Positions 22,384 through 32,577 of a stretch of 64,000 nucleotides of DNA are shown piece after piece (the stretch's first letter is position 1; each line of letters opens with the position of its first letter). The position numbers and the translations under genes were made by a program. The notes beneath the pieces were generated by a model. The model did not search any database and was not told the origin of the DNA. It saw nothing but the letters and a program-made list of their open reading frames with translations. Where the stretch lies: assembly GCA_023375675.1 (NCBI GenBank), contig JALQBC010000022.1, positions 186,001 to 250,000 of the forward strand, written 5' to 3'. This stretch comes from Cytospora piceicola. Lineage: Eukaryota > Ascomycota > Sordariomycetes > Diaporthales > Cytosporaceae.

Positions 22384-23494
22384 TTTAAGATATGCATGTT
22401 CCCTCTTCGCGCTCGGACAGGGAAATGAGTCGGAGGATTATTTTAACACAAAGCGCCTGCGGGTTTGGCAGGCCCGTTTATCGCCAGGTACTTACGTATT
22501 CAGAAGCTAGGATAAGGTCAGTAAGTAGTGGTGAAGTCTGTGCACTTATCGTTGCGTGCGGTGTTTGGCGGATCAGTAGATGCCTCCATTCCTGTTCGAC
22601 AAGGGCACTAACAGAGATTCCAACTATATGGATTTTGATATAGTACTTCCTGGTCTGCTATATGTGTAGAACTAACTTGTAGGAACTAACCACCTGGGTC
22701 ACTCGCATATTCCACCGCACAGGCGACAGCGACGCTGATTTTGGGGGACCATTGGATCCATGGATGTCATATTCACCGTGCGCGGAGACCATTGTTCAAT
22801 TAGGACGCCGTAATCTGTACGTACTATTTACAGAGTTCAGGCCTGGACGTCAAGAGATGGCAACAGGTGAAATTAACGCGAGACAAGGGAAATGATGGTG
22901 GCTGCCATTGTTGTGTAACACGAACTCGAAGTCATCCCAATCCCTATCTATATCAACCCACTTTCTAGCTCACGACGCGGCTGTACTATGTAGACCATTT
23001 ACACACATAACATGAAGAGACAACGGTTGAGGGTTGGTCAGAGAGGTGTTGGCAAGGTTGGCGAGGCAAGACAGTTGTCACGTCCACTCAATGTCAAAGA
23101 TGTTATCAGCAACGTGATATTGCACTACATAGTAGAGTTGCAGCGCCGACGGGTTGCTGGTCCTGTCCAATGAACCCCGGTGCCACGTTGATGATGGGCC
23201 AACGGATGAGGCACACGCAAGCCTGCCAGGCGTCTATCGAATGGTAGATACTGGGTAGGCTAGAGGTTTGCAATGGGATGGTCCGAAGAAGAAGCGGGTA
23301 CTCAATATAGTACGTACGCATATACTGTACGCATGAGATAGATTACGTACGCATGCATAGATACATATACATACCCACCTAGGCGGTTACTTGACAAGGT
23401 GAAAGTGGTGACAAGGTTATGATATCGCTGACCGCTTGCAGTAGCAGGATTATGCATTCATTTCTTCTGCTATGGTTCCAGAAAACATGTGGGT

Positions 23495-23538
23495 GACAGA
23501 CAGACTGACTGACTGACTGAATGATTGACTGACAGATA
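23495..23538. repeat. (ACTG)n / (GACA)n tetranucleotide repeat
   Basis: A run of GACA then GACT units with a few interruptions. Noncoding. Confidence 0.85.
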
Positions 23539-24604
23539 GACTACCTTAGTAATATAACGTGTACGGATCCGTCCCTAGTGTTGTTCGGTACCTGGTGCAA
23601 GGGGTACCTAGGTAGATACGTAGGTAGGGTATCCATCTGTTCCGGATTCGTAATAAAGTACGTGGTACCTATCTAGATACAGACCTGGGTAGGGACACAC
23701 TGCAGAAACTACGCTATGTAAGCACCATCCTTAAGTACATACTTGAGTAAGTAGGTATCTTGGTACATATCATGGCTTCCAGGGCTGTTAGACCCTTCCA
23801 AGGTTGTCCCCTGCCGCAACCAGAACCGGAACTCGAACCTTGAATTCCAACACGAAGAAACAAGTGCAAAAAACCCATACTGCCCAGGTACAGCTGGTAC
23901 ATACACACAAATCTGTACCCGGTTGGCTGTTCTGCGTCCCACTGGTTGCACTGGTTGTTCAGTTTCGGTCAATCTCTCTTTGTGTGGTTTTTTTTTTCTC
24001 TTCTCTTTCCTTTCTTTCTTTCTTCATAATTCTGTTTTTTTTTCTTCTATCCTGCTGCCCATTTGTAACACATGGTAGATACCCATCAAAAACATCATCA
24101 CCAACAACGCGTGGACCTTGCACCGAGCAGGTCGAGGAACGAGGAACGAGGGCACGAGGGCACGCGGGCGAGGGCTGTGCAATTACATACATACCTGCAG
24201 TACATACGTACATCCTGATACATCATCACGCTTGCGGACCATGTCAACCAAGCCCCAGTACGCATTACCGATTACGAATTGCGGATTACGGCAACACTTG
24301 GAAGCACTGCAATACGGGTTGGAACAAATTACTGATACTAGTATACGTTTACGGGAATACAGATCCCCAGTGCTTCTACCCACACTCCCTCTGCACCACC
24401 ATCTCGACCCCCGGTGACATTGCCCGCGAGACGTTCAGGACGTTCGGTTCGATTCGAGACGAGACGAGACTTGCGCCCACCACCCACAAGCTCAAACATA
24501 CGCCAGAGTGCTGGTCACCCGCCCCAACAAGCATCATTGCCCGCAACTGCAACTGCAATCTGTTACTGCCCGCCCTTACGGATACGGTGGTGCATCTATG
24601 AGGC

Positions 24605-27600
24605 ATGGTTCCCGCCGTGGGCGATAACGATAATATGGAATCCGAAAAGGGGCAATCCGCACCGCTGTCGTCGACTCCACCATCTCCCGATATGTTCGAT
24701 TCTATTTCCAACTACAGCCACAATGTGAATGCGAACCCACTCCTGGCACCAAGTCCTTCCGCCAGCCCACCTCACTCCCATCCTCCTTCCTCCCATCCTT
24801 TGTCACACCCCGTCGACCAGGAATTATCCCCCAGGCACGACTTCTTGGAGCTTATTCCTGAAGACCGCTCTCTCGATACTCTCCACGCCGAACCCGCACT
24901 TGCCTCTCCTTCAAACCAAAGTCGAGCCAGGTCACCGCCGCCGACCACCCGCACCTCCGGTCCCTCCACCCCAGAGACCGGCATCGTACGACCTGCTGTG
25001 CGACGGCCGCCGCTACACTCCTTGCCATCGAGGGCATCCTCTCGGTCACCAACTTCTCCTCTCTCCCCCATCGAGACGCCTCTCTCGCCCCCCATCGTCC
25101 GGACTGCCTCGACACACTCCGTCCTCCGCCATCCTGCTCCCGACAGCACCGTCAACGCCCGAACTGGCTCTTATACCAGCAACATTGCCGCCCTCGAGGC
25201 CACTGCTGAGCGCTTTTCTATGACTAGCAGCATAGAGGACGCAATCAGGCATGCCCATGAAGAACTGAAGCGCAGTGACAGTCGTCGGTCTTCCATACTT
25301 GCGGCCAGCGTGAGGAGCGGGGGCGATTACTCGGGTGTCGAAAGTCCACCTGGAATCGCACCAGCGCCCTTGTTTACGCGCAAAAGCTCCATCGTCGGCT
25401 TGAACAACGAGGCAAGGCTGGGCGGTTACTCCCCTGGCGGATTCATCATGAGTCCGGCACAGTCGGTCACGGAGCGGATGACGAGCGGCAGCAAGAGCAG
25501 TGGTACATTGTCAAGGGCGAACAGCACGAGGAGCAAGGCCGAGACTATCGAGGGCGAAGCATTTCCCAACCTGTCTGCCTTGTCCATGTCGAGGAGCGGT
25601 CCAGGAAAGGGGTCTGTCCACAGTGCCCGCAGTAATCCTTCTGGGCATCTGTCTCTCGCTGAGATCGCCGAGATGGAGCCACCGGCCAACTTGACTCAGG
25701 CTGCAATGGACGAGGCCGACCGTGAGCTACCGCAGCTACAAGACCTCGGGGATGACGACGAGACAATACTCTCCAGAGCTCGCCAGCATGTCGAGCCAGA
25801 CGCCACAGACATAGAGGTCGTAGGCGACTTTGAAGGCCGCGCTTCAAAAGCTTGGGCCGGTACACCTATGTTGGATCACTCGGCCGATTCGTACTGGGAC
25901 AATCATGAGGGTGTTGATATCCAACTTCGCAGCCCTCAAGACCCACCTTCAGCCCGGGTCCGGGGCGAGTACGAACCTCCAATGGAGCAGCGGAAACAAG
26001 TTTCTGGCTCGCCTGACACGGACGACGAAGACAATGCATTCGCCGACTTCGATGGGATGCATTGCGATCCAGATACTGTCGCCGAGCATGACCCGACCCT
26101 TCCGGAAGTGGCTGAGTACCCACAGGCCAGGCAGAGAGAGACACGAATGCCGCCCGCTCGGCCTCAGTCGTACTTCGATACTGCTACAGGCCAGAACATG
26201 CTGTACTACCCTGCTCGTGTCCCGGCCATGTTGAACCTGCCACCGAAATTAGGCAAGGGGCTGAAGGCCGCTCAGGCGCAGAGAAATATGCGAAGGAGTC
26301 AAGTGCTCAGCCAGATGCCGCAGACTGCGCGAGAAAGCCGGACATGGCTTCCTGATCCGCTTGAGGGACAGGGCCGACTGGACCTGTTGGGAGATGACCG
26401 CTCTGCAAGTTCGGTATACTCTAGTGTCAATGCTCAGGATCCTGAGCATGCTCTTGCTGCGCTCGAAAGCCCCGGGCCATCGTTGCAGCTGGTGGATCCT
26501 GGGTTAGCTCACTCGCAAGATGCACGCAAATCTCGCCTGAATGATTCGGGGCTACCACCTCAGCTGCGAGCTAGCGTCTTCTTCGACCTGCCAGCCCAGG
26601 CGACCAAGATCGAAGTCAAGGATGGGTCCGCCACGAAGACGTTGGACAGTATCCTCGACGCAGCCGCCTCGGCACCTGTGAATGCGTTCACTGACCACGC
26701 TTTTGCTGGACACTTGGGTGCGGAGGTGTACGGCCTGGACAAGAAGAAGAACCGCAAGAGCAAGATGCTGACGGTGGAAAAGGCAGAAGGCGGCAGCAAT
26801 GGAAGGGGCCACAAACTGACAAAGAGCGCAGCCTCGACGCCCGTCTTGCCAGAGGCCGAGAAGCGAAAATCGGTATGGTCGCTGTTGCCAGGCCGCAAGT
26901 CCAGGAGCAGTGTGAACCTCCTGGTGGAAAAAGATGCGGACGCTCGTTCAAAGCTGTCTGCTTCGGCAAGCGAATCGGGGTCTGACGCTGGCGAGCGCTC
27001 GGCTCTGGCGCCTGACGATGTAGAAGGGGAGTCTGCCTTGGGTTCGGACAACGAGGGGCAGGTTTATTCCGGCCCCCCTACCACCCTATTAGCAGAGTTG
27101 CAACTGCGCAAGCAACGGGCGAAGGAACGTACCCTCAATCCTCTGCGTAACAGGACCGATGGACTTCACAGCACGCTCCTGGAGCTCGACGCCGTGGCAC
27201 AGCTTGAGGCACAGTCACGGAGGAGCAAGCATGTCAACCTAGCCTGGGCTGCCGAGTCTGACCAAGGGAAGAGTGACGATGACGAGGATGTGCCGCTGGG
27301 CTTGTTGGCGGCAAAGAAACAGATGGGCCCCAACGCCAACGACAGAGACATGGCGCTTGCTGCGCAAGACGTCAGCAGGCCCCTGGGCTTGTTGGACAGG
27401 CGCGACTTGGAAAACAACGAACCCTTGTCACGCAGACGAGCTAGGCTGCAAGGCAAAGAAGCGCCCAACAGCATGTACCTCCAAGCAGGCGGTAACGGGA
27501 CCAGGATGTCGCGCATAGGTATTCCTGATGGGTCACGCAGTCCGCGACTAATGCGTGGCATCAGCCCTGCTGCGTCGAACGGACATTCTGCAGGCGGCAG

Positions 27601-28636
27601 CATGGCGGGCCAGAATAACGCTGACGAGGAGGTCGAGGGGGAGACCCTTGGTGAGCGCATGAGAAGGATACGTGCCAAGGATGGCAATCCTCTGCCCAGA
27701 GCCAGGCCCGTGAGCATGGGTTTCTCGACAGAACTGATGAGCGAACTCGGCATCAACGGGGAGGAAGAGAAGGGCGAGGACAGGGCTGTGGGTCAAGGCA
27801 AAGGGAAGGAAAACGCAACGCCAACTCCACCAGCCGAGGAGGAAGAGACGCTGGGTCAGCGACGTCGCCGCTTGCAAGCGGAGCGCCAAGCCCGCGAAAC
27901 GGAGATGGGTATCCGGGCTGTATCCGGTGACAGTCAAAGAGAAGGCATGAAGAGCCGTCTGAGCATGGCGGAGGTGCTCGGCGCGAACCCGCTTGAGGGA
28001 CCTCAGGGCAGGATGCATCCCCGCGAGGCGGAGCGCCTGCGCAAGGAAGACGAAGCGGCACGAGTTGGGCGCGACCAGGCAACCAAGATGGCAGCGTTCA
28101 GGGCTCAAGTCCCTCAAAAGCTAAAAACTGCAGGCTCCCAGAAGGCCGGCGGCTTCCAAGGAGGGAGGTTCAACGACAGCACGGGCGGCCTTGGCCTGGG
28201 CACGGGACAGTCGCAAGGACGCCATCTGAGAGGCAGCATGAGCATGGGCCAGCTCGGCGTGGCTACTGGGGGGTCTCGTGCCGCAACAAACCTGGTAGGC
28301 GCAGCTGGGAACTACGGCAACCTGCAAGCGCCGGACGGCATGAACCCAGCGTTCGCGAAAGGAAACACCTTCGGGCGAGGATACGATGGCGGACTTCTGC
28401 AGCAGGCACAGGGTCAGCAGCAGGGACCATTCGTCAGCGGCAGCCTGTTGGCCAACGGAGGAGGATATGGTTCGTACGGAGGCGGCATCGGAGCTGCTGG
28501 GGGGTACGCGACTAATCAGACTGCGTACGGGGCTGGTGTTGGTTACACTGGGGGTATGGCTTCGGGGTATGGTATGCAGGTCGGCGTACCGAGACAAGCA
28601 GAGCAGGTTGAGAGGTGGAGGCAGAGCATAAGATAG
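24605..28636 (+). CDS. 1343-residue largely disordered conserved fungal protein
   Basis: One open frame without introns from the ATG at 24605 (G at -3 and G at +4; a second Met at codon 11 is also possible). The N-terminal third is Ser/Pro-rich with phosphorylation-type SP/TP sites. A more ordered segment lies around residues 640-760, from about PPQLRASVFFDLPAQATKIE to the Lys-rich stretch. Two short related motifs recur: PLGLL (about 900 and 923) and ETLG-x-R-x-R-R (GETLGERMRRIRA near 1012 and EETLGQRRRRLQAE near 1080), the latter inside charged helices. The C-terminus is Gly/Gln/Tyr-rich (FGRGYDGGLLQQAQGQQQG), as in low-complexity assembly-prone proteins. I recognise no catalytic domain or membrane span and assign no function. 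Confidence 0.8.
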   Translation: MVPAVGDNDNMESEKGQSAPLSSTPPSPDMFDSISNYSHNVNANPLLAPSPSASPPHSHPPSSHPLSHPVDQELSPRHDFLELIPEDRSLDTLHAEPALASPSNQSRARSPPPTTRTSGPSTPETGIVRPAVRRPPLHSLPSRASSRSPTSPLSPIETPLSPPIVRTASTHSVLRHPAPDSTVNARTGSYTSNIAALEATAERFSMTSSIEDAIRHAHEELKRSDSRRSSILAASVRSGGDYSGVESPPGIAPAPLFTRKSSIVGLNNEARLGGYSPGGFIMSPAQSVTERMTSGSKSSGTLSRANSTRSKAETIEGEAFPNLSALSMSRSGPGKGSVHSARSNPSGHLSLAEIAEMEPPANLTQAAMDEADRELPQLQDLGDDDETILSRARQHVEPDATDIEVVGDFEGRASKAWAGTPMLDHSADSYWDNHEGVDIQLRSPQDPPSARVRGEYEPPMEQRKQVSGSPDTDDEDNAFADFDGMHCDPDTVAEHDPTLPEVAEYPQARQRETRMPPARPQSYFDTATGQNMLYYPARVPAMLNLPPKLGKGLKAAQAQRNMRRSQVLSQMPQTARESRTWLPDPLEGQGRLDLLGDDRSASSVYSSVNAQDPEHALAALESPGPSLQLVDPGLAHSQDARKSRLNDSGLPPQLRASVFFDLPAQATKIEVKDGSATKTLDSILDAAASAPVNAFTDHAFAGHLGAEVYGLDKKKNRKSKMLTVEKAEGGSNGRGHKLTKSAASTPVLPEAEKRKSVWSLLPGRKSRSSVNLLVEKDADARSKLSASASESGSDAGERSALAPDDVEGESALGSDNEGQVYSGPPTTLLAELQLRKQRAKERTLNPLRNRTDGLHSTLLELDAVAQLEAQSRRSKHVNLAWAAESDQGKSDDDEDVPLGLLAAKKQMGPNANDRDMALAAQDVSRPLGLLDRRDLENNEPLSRRRARLQGKEAPNSMYLQAGGNGTRMSRIGIPDGSRSPRLMRGISPAASNGHSAGGSMAGQNNADEEVEGETLGERMRRIRAKDGNPLPRARPVSMGFSTELMSELGINGEEEKGEDRAVGQGKGKENATPTPPAEEEETLGQRRRRLQAERQARETEMGIRAVSGDSQREGMKSRLSMAEVLGANPLEGPQGRMHPREAERLRKEDEAARVGRDQATKMAAFRAQVPQKLKTAGSQKAGGFQGGRFNDSTGGLGLGTGQSQGRHLRGSMSMGQLGVATGGSRAATNLVGAAGNYGNLQAPDGMNPAFAKGNTFGRGYDGGLLQQAQGQQQGPFVSGSLLANGGGYGSYGGGIGAAGGYATNQTAYGAGVGYTGGMASGYGMQVGVPRQAEQVERWRQSIR

Positions 28637-29441
28637 AGAAAAAGAGAGACAGAGCGCGGAAGAGGAGGATTATGAGTGGGGGGACTTACCCCGGGATATA
28701 CAGATCTAATGAAGGTACATAGACGGAGGCGGGGAGGGGGGCTAGGAAGAGACCGGAATGCATATAGGGTGTTGGAAGGGAACCATTGACTACTTCATGG
28801 AACATGGCATGCATGGGATAGCATGGGATGGGATGGGGTTGTGGTTGGGGCTTGTAATGCATCTGAGCGTTGAGACTTGCTTTGCTTGCATGGCGACGGC
28901 GTCTTGTGCCTATTGGGGGTTTTGAGGTATGTGAATTACCTACCTACCACTACATCTACAATACCCACTTGCACATAGCTATTTAATTATTATCAAATAA
29001 ATCCTTCAAACATAAACAGCCCTGTCCCGTAGCTGACAAGGCACCTATTCAAAGTACCTACTTAAGTACCTACCTGGGTAAGTAGGTACCAGGTAGGTAA
29101 GTAGACCAACTGACCACTCTCGGAAAGGAACTCCCGTTGTTTTAGGGGCTGCCGACCCCGCGTGGGTCCCCGAAGCTTCCCCATGCTTCCTGCCGAAAGC
29201 CTAGAAGCTTTAGAAACTTAGGGCGTCGGGTGCTGGAACTTGCCGTAGCGGGGCGCGTCATGGCTCAATCTACGCGTTGCGCGTCGGGGCGGCCAGCAAA
29301 AGCCGGACGGACCCTTTGAACTTGCTGCAGGACACACAGACTCACACTCCCACTCCCACATATACACACTCGACCTGTCCACACTTCCCCAGATACTGAT
29401 ACATCTGTTGTTTGTGTGGATTCGCTGACATATTTGCTATC
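28637..29441. other. Intergenic region with a TACCTA-rich inverted repeat
   Basis: 3' UTR of the preceding gene, then AT-rich DNA near 28970-29010, then at about 29054-29105 a dense block of TACCTA/TAGGTA words partly able to pair with itself, followed by about 330 bp likely to be the MGS1 promoter and leader. Confidence 0.5.
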
Positions 29442-31163
29442 ATGGTTCTGTGTCCAGCCTGCAACAAGACCGTTAAATCCTCCGAGATCAACGGCCATCT
29501 TGATTCAGGATGCACCGACTTTGTGGTGGACAATGATACCGCCACCGCCTCCAAATCCTCACCGTCCCAGTCTCAGATCCCTCCGCCTTCTTCTGCCGCT
29601 CCTCCTCCCTCATCCGCTGTCAAGAGATCAGCCGCCGACTTCTTTGCCACGCCGGCTGCGAAACGGCATGCTACCACCCCCAAGGCTGTGACCCCACTCG
29701 CCAGCGGCCCCTCGAGTTCACCTGCCAACAACCCTCCCGCGAGCTCGGCCCCAAGGACCTTGAGCAAGAAAAGGACCTTCGATCAAGGCCCCGGGGGGCA
29801 CGACGATGCCTCTACACAAGACACGCCCATGACAGAGGCTCAGCCTCTGTCATCACCTGCGCCGCCCCCCAAGAAGCTCAAGTCCAACCGAAACGTACCT
29901 CTGGCCGAGCGCATGCGGCCTGGCACTCTGGATGATGTCTCCGGTCAAGACCTTGTTGGGCCCAGTGGCGTACTGCGCGCTCTTATCGAGTCGGATTCAC
30001 TACCGTCCATGATATTATGGGGAGGATCAGGAACAGGGAAGACGACCATAGCTCGGGTTATTGCCAAGATGGTCGGGAGCCGCTTCATCGAGATAAACGC
30101 AACGAGCAGTGGTGCTGCAGAGTGCAAGAAGCTGTTCCAGGATGCCGCCAACGAACAATTGCTTACCGGAAGGACGACCATCATCTTCTGTGACGAGATC
30201 CACCGCTTTACCAAGGCCCAGCAGGACCTCTTTCTGAAGCCCGTCGAGGCGGGCACAATCACATTGATCGGCGCCACCACCGAGAACCCATCTTTCAAGG
30301 TGCAGGCTGCGCTGATGTCTCGGTGCCGGACCTTTACACTTCAGAAGCTTTCGGGCGAGCACGTCCGGAGCATTTTGATGCGAGCTCTGAAGCAAGAATA
30401 TGAGAACGACCCGTCCAAGCTCTCGCCTCTGATAGACGAGGAGCTCCTCACTTACCTATCTGCCTTTGCAGACGGCGATGCCCGGACAGCACTGAACCTG
30501 CTCGAGCTGGCTCTTTCCCTCACCACGAAACCACCGCTCAACCCCTCATCCCCCCTCACAAAGAAAGATATCAAAGCAGCCCTCACAAAGACTCTGGTGT
30601 ACGACCGCGCCGGCGACCAACATTACGACACCATCTCCGCCTTCCACAAGTCCGTCCGCGGCTCCGACCCAGACGCAGCACTCTACTACCTCGCCCGGAT
30701 GCTCCAGTCCGGGGAGGACGCCCTCTTCATCGCGCGGCGCATGGTCGTCATCGCCTCGGAGGACGTCGGCCTGGCGGACAACACCATGCTCTCGCTCGCC
30801 ACGGCGACCTACACAGCCGTCGAGAAGATCGGCATGCCCGAGGCACGCATCCCGCTCGGCCACTGCGCCACGGCGCTGTGCCTGGCCCCGAAGAGCACGC
30901 GCGCGTACCGCGGCCTGAACAACGCGTATGCTGCCCTGCGGGAGCCGGGGATCGCCGGGCTGTCTATCCCTGTGCACCTCAGGAATGCGCCGACGAGGCT
31001 GATGAAGGAGATGGGATACGGCGCCGAGTACAAGTACAATCCTAACTACAAGGAAGGGAAGGTCAAGCAGGAGTACCTGCCTGACCAGCTCAGGGGGCGA
31101 AGGTTCCTCGAGGAGAGGGATCTTGGGACCGCGGTTGATCCAGACCTCGAGATGACTGGATGA
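29442..31163 (+). CDS. MGS1: AAA+ ATPase Mgs1 / WRNIP1 (replication maintenance), single exon
   Basis: The 573-residue frame starts at the ATG at 29442, whose product opens with a UBZ4 ubiquitin-binding zinc finger (C4, C7, H19, C24). An upstream in-frame Met at 29412 would displace this finger from the N-terminus and was rejected. After a Ser/Pro/Ala-rich linker the AAA+ core begins near residue 150: Walker A GGSGTGKTT with K200, Walker B IIFCDEIHR with D251/E252, and the sensor-1 block LIGATTENPSFKVQAALMSRC. The C-terminal helical domain (LIDEELLTYLSAFADGDART and later YGAEYKYNPNY) matches the RarA/Mgs1/WRNIP1 family. These nuclear proteins bind ubiquitinated PCNA and polymerase delta and help stalled forks and damage tolerance. 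No truncation is seen. Confidence 0.95.
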   Translation: MVLCPACNKTVKSSEINGHLDSGCTDFVVDNDTATASKSSPSQSQIPPPSSAAPPPSSAVKRSAADFFATPAAKRHATTPKAVTPLASGPSSSPANNPPASSAPRTLSKKRTFDQGPGGHDDASTQDTPMTEAQPLSSPAPPPKKLKSNRNVPLAERMRPGTLDDVSGQDLVGPSGVLRALIESDSLPSMILWGGSGTGKTTIARVIAKMVGSRFIEINATSSGAAECKKLFQDAANEQLLTGRTTIIFCDEIHRFTKAQQDLFLKPVEAGTITLIGATTENPSFKVQAALMSRCRTFTLQKLSGEHVRSILMRALKQEYENDPSKLSPLIDEELLTYLSAFADGDARTALNLLELALSLTTKPPLNPSSPLTKKDIKAALTKTLVYDRAGDQHYDTISAFHKSVRGSDPDAALYYLARMLQSGEDALFIARRMVVIASEDVGLADNTMLSLATATYTAVEKIGMPEARIPLGHCATALCLAPKSTRAYRGLNNAYAALREPGIAGLSIPVHLRNAPTRLMKEMGYGAEYKYNPNYKEGKVKQEYLPDQLRGRRFLEERDLGTAVDPDLEMTG

Positions 31164-32577
31164 GAAGAAAGACGAACCTGCGTCGGGGCGGGTGTCGGCT
31201 GCCTGGAGTCTACGGGCAGGGCTCACACGCCGAGCTTGCCCGAGCTGGAACCCGGGACCGATCTGTGGCTGGCACACGATATGAGGTCGTTCCATTGAAG
31301 GGGTATCCGTGCATGTGCTCCCGGTGTCCGTGAGGCGACTGGGCCCCATATTGAGTAGAAGGCGCATGCGCTTCACTATTCTGGTTGGCTTACATCGTGA
31401 AAGCTTGGATATAAGAAGGGAGGTGAGGCCCCCATTCAGGAAGACCTGGGGCTCCCGTGAGATTGTGAGAACATCTCTCCCACTCGAGTGCCGTCAGCGA
31501 AAATGGCTCGCGGCTAGATATACTCACCCAACGGACGATGCAGATCCGAGGATCTTCAGGTACAGGAGTCCTGTTACTGGGCAAGGACTAGAATCGTAGG
31601 GTTAACTGACTAGGAGGCCAGAGGGCTAAAGGGAAACATCGATACAGCTAAAATATTCAAGGAATCCCATGGCATGTCAGGGTGTCCACGTTCAAGGCTA
31701 CCTTCAAAGTCAGTTGAGGTGGCCGTGGGCTCATCCCCGAGAACGTAGAGAATGAATCTGGATTGCTACAATGTCTATGGGTGTATTTCATTAACTCACC
31801 GGGGCCCTTTCTATGTCTCAACGAATATGTCATCGCCATGGCTGGTGTTTCCACGGTATATGGTGAGAGCCGCTAAGCTCAACTTCCATTCGTCGCGATA
31901 GAGAACACTTGCGGCTCACTTCCCAAAGCCACAGGTCAAGATTTTACGGCCGTAAAAAGACGTTGAAAAAGGGTTGGGCGAGTTGGTGTGGGTTAAGGAT
32001 ACAGAGATATATAGTAAATGGTTGTCTTGGGGATACCAACAACAACTGTAGCTGCCATCAGGTTCTGTGACTGGTATGTGTCGAAGATACGATTTCGGAC
32101 GCGGCAGGTTGTGCTCGAGGTGGGATGGCCATCGAATGGATCGTTGCTTGTCTTTCCAAATCCCCCCTTCTACTCTCGATCATCTTTTGATAATTACTCG
32201 TCCGTGTTCATGGTTGTCGAATGATTCGTCGTCCTGATTTCCTTACGTGACGACAGGCTTCTCATACATGGATTAGGTATCGTCTGAGTGGGGATACTGA
32301 TTGTGCCGAATAAGCGATGATCCGGTGTCCTTTCATCCTACAACATCCGCGCCCCAGAGTCTCTCTTGCTTCTGCTCAATCAGACAGTCAGCCCCAGTGG
32401 TCAGCCCGCTCGCCCGTCCATCAAGGAGGAGTGGCTTCTATGCCGGGGAGGTTCTCGTATAAGTGCCGTTTCCCTTTCCTGGGAATTGACTGGCACTTGG
32501 GACAAGATGCCAAGGGAGAAATGGCTGGAGTCATCACCTGCTTCTGACTGCGGTGACTTATATCATCGGGTTGTTGT
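31164..32577. other. Spacer between convergent MGS1 and MET22-like genes
   Basis: About 1.4 kb that should hold two 3' UTRs. Open frames are under 110 codons and none resembles a known family. No repeat, tRNA or rRNA was recognised. Confidence 0.5.

Larger units (their letters stand above)
17306..24604. other. 7.3-kb gene desert with microsatellites
   Basis: No gene with recognisable domains or believable exon structure was found between the LisH-like gene and the 1343-aa protein gene. Visible structure: GT-rich tract at 17665-17700, G-runs at 18031-18091, TCATC repeat at 18261-18279, A/G-rich tract at 19495-19600, GGGAT repeat at 21828-21863, ACTG repeat at 23495-23538, T-rich tracts at 23980-24060, and copies of TACCTAGGTA at 18126 and 23605. 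Two long frames, 21370-22383 (minus) and 23804-24601 (plus), are discussed separately. The last several hundred bases should contain the promoter and leader of the gene at 24605. Confidence 0.5.
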
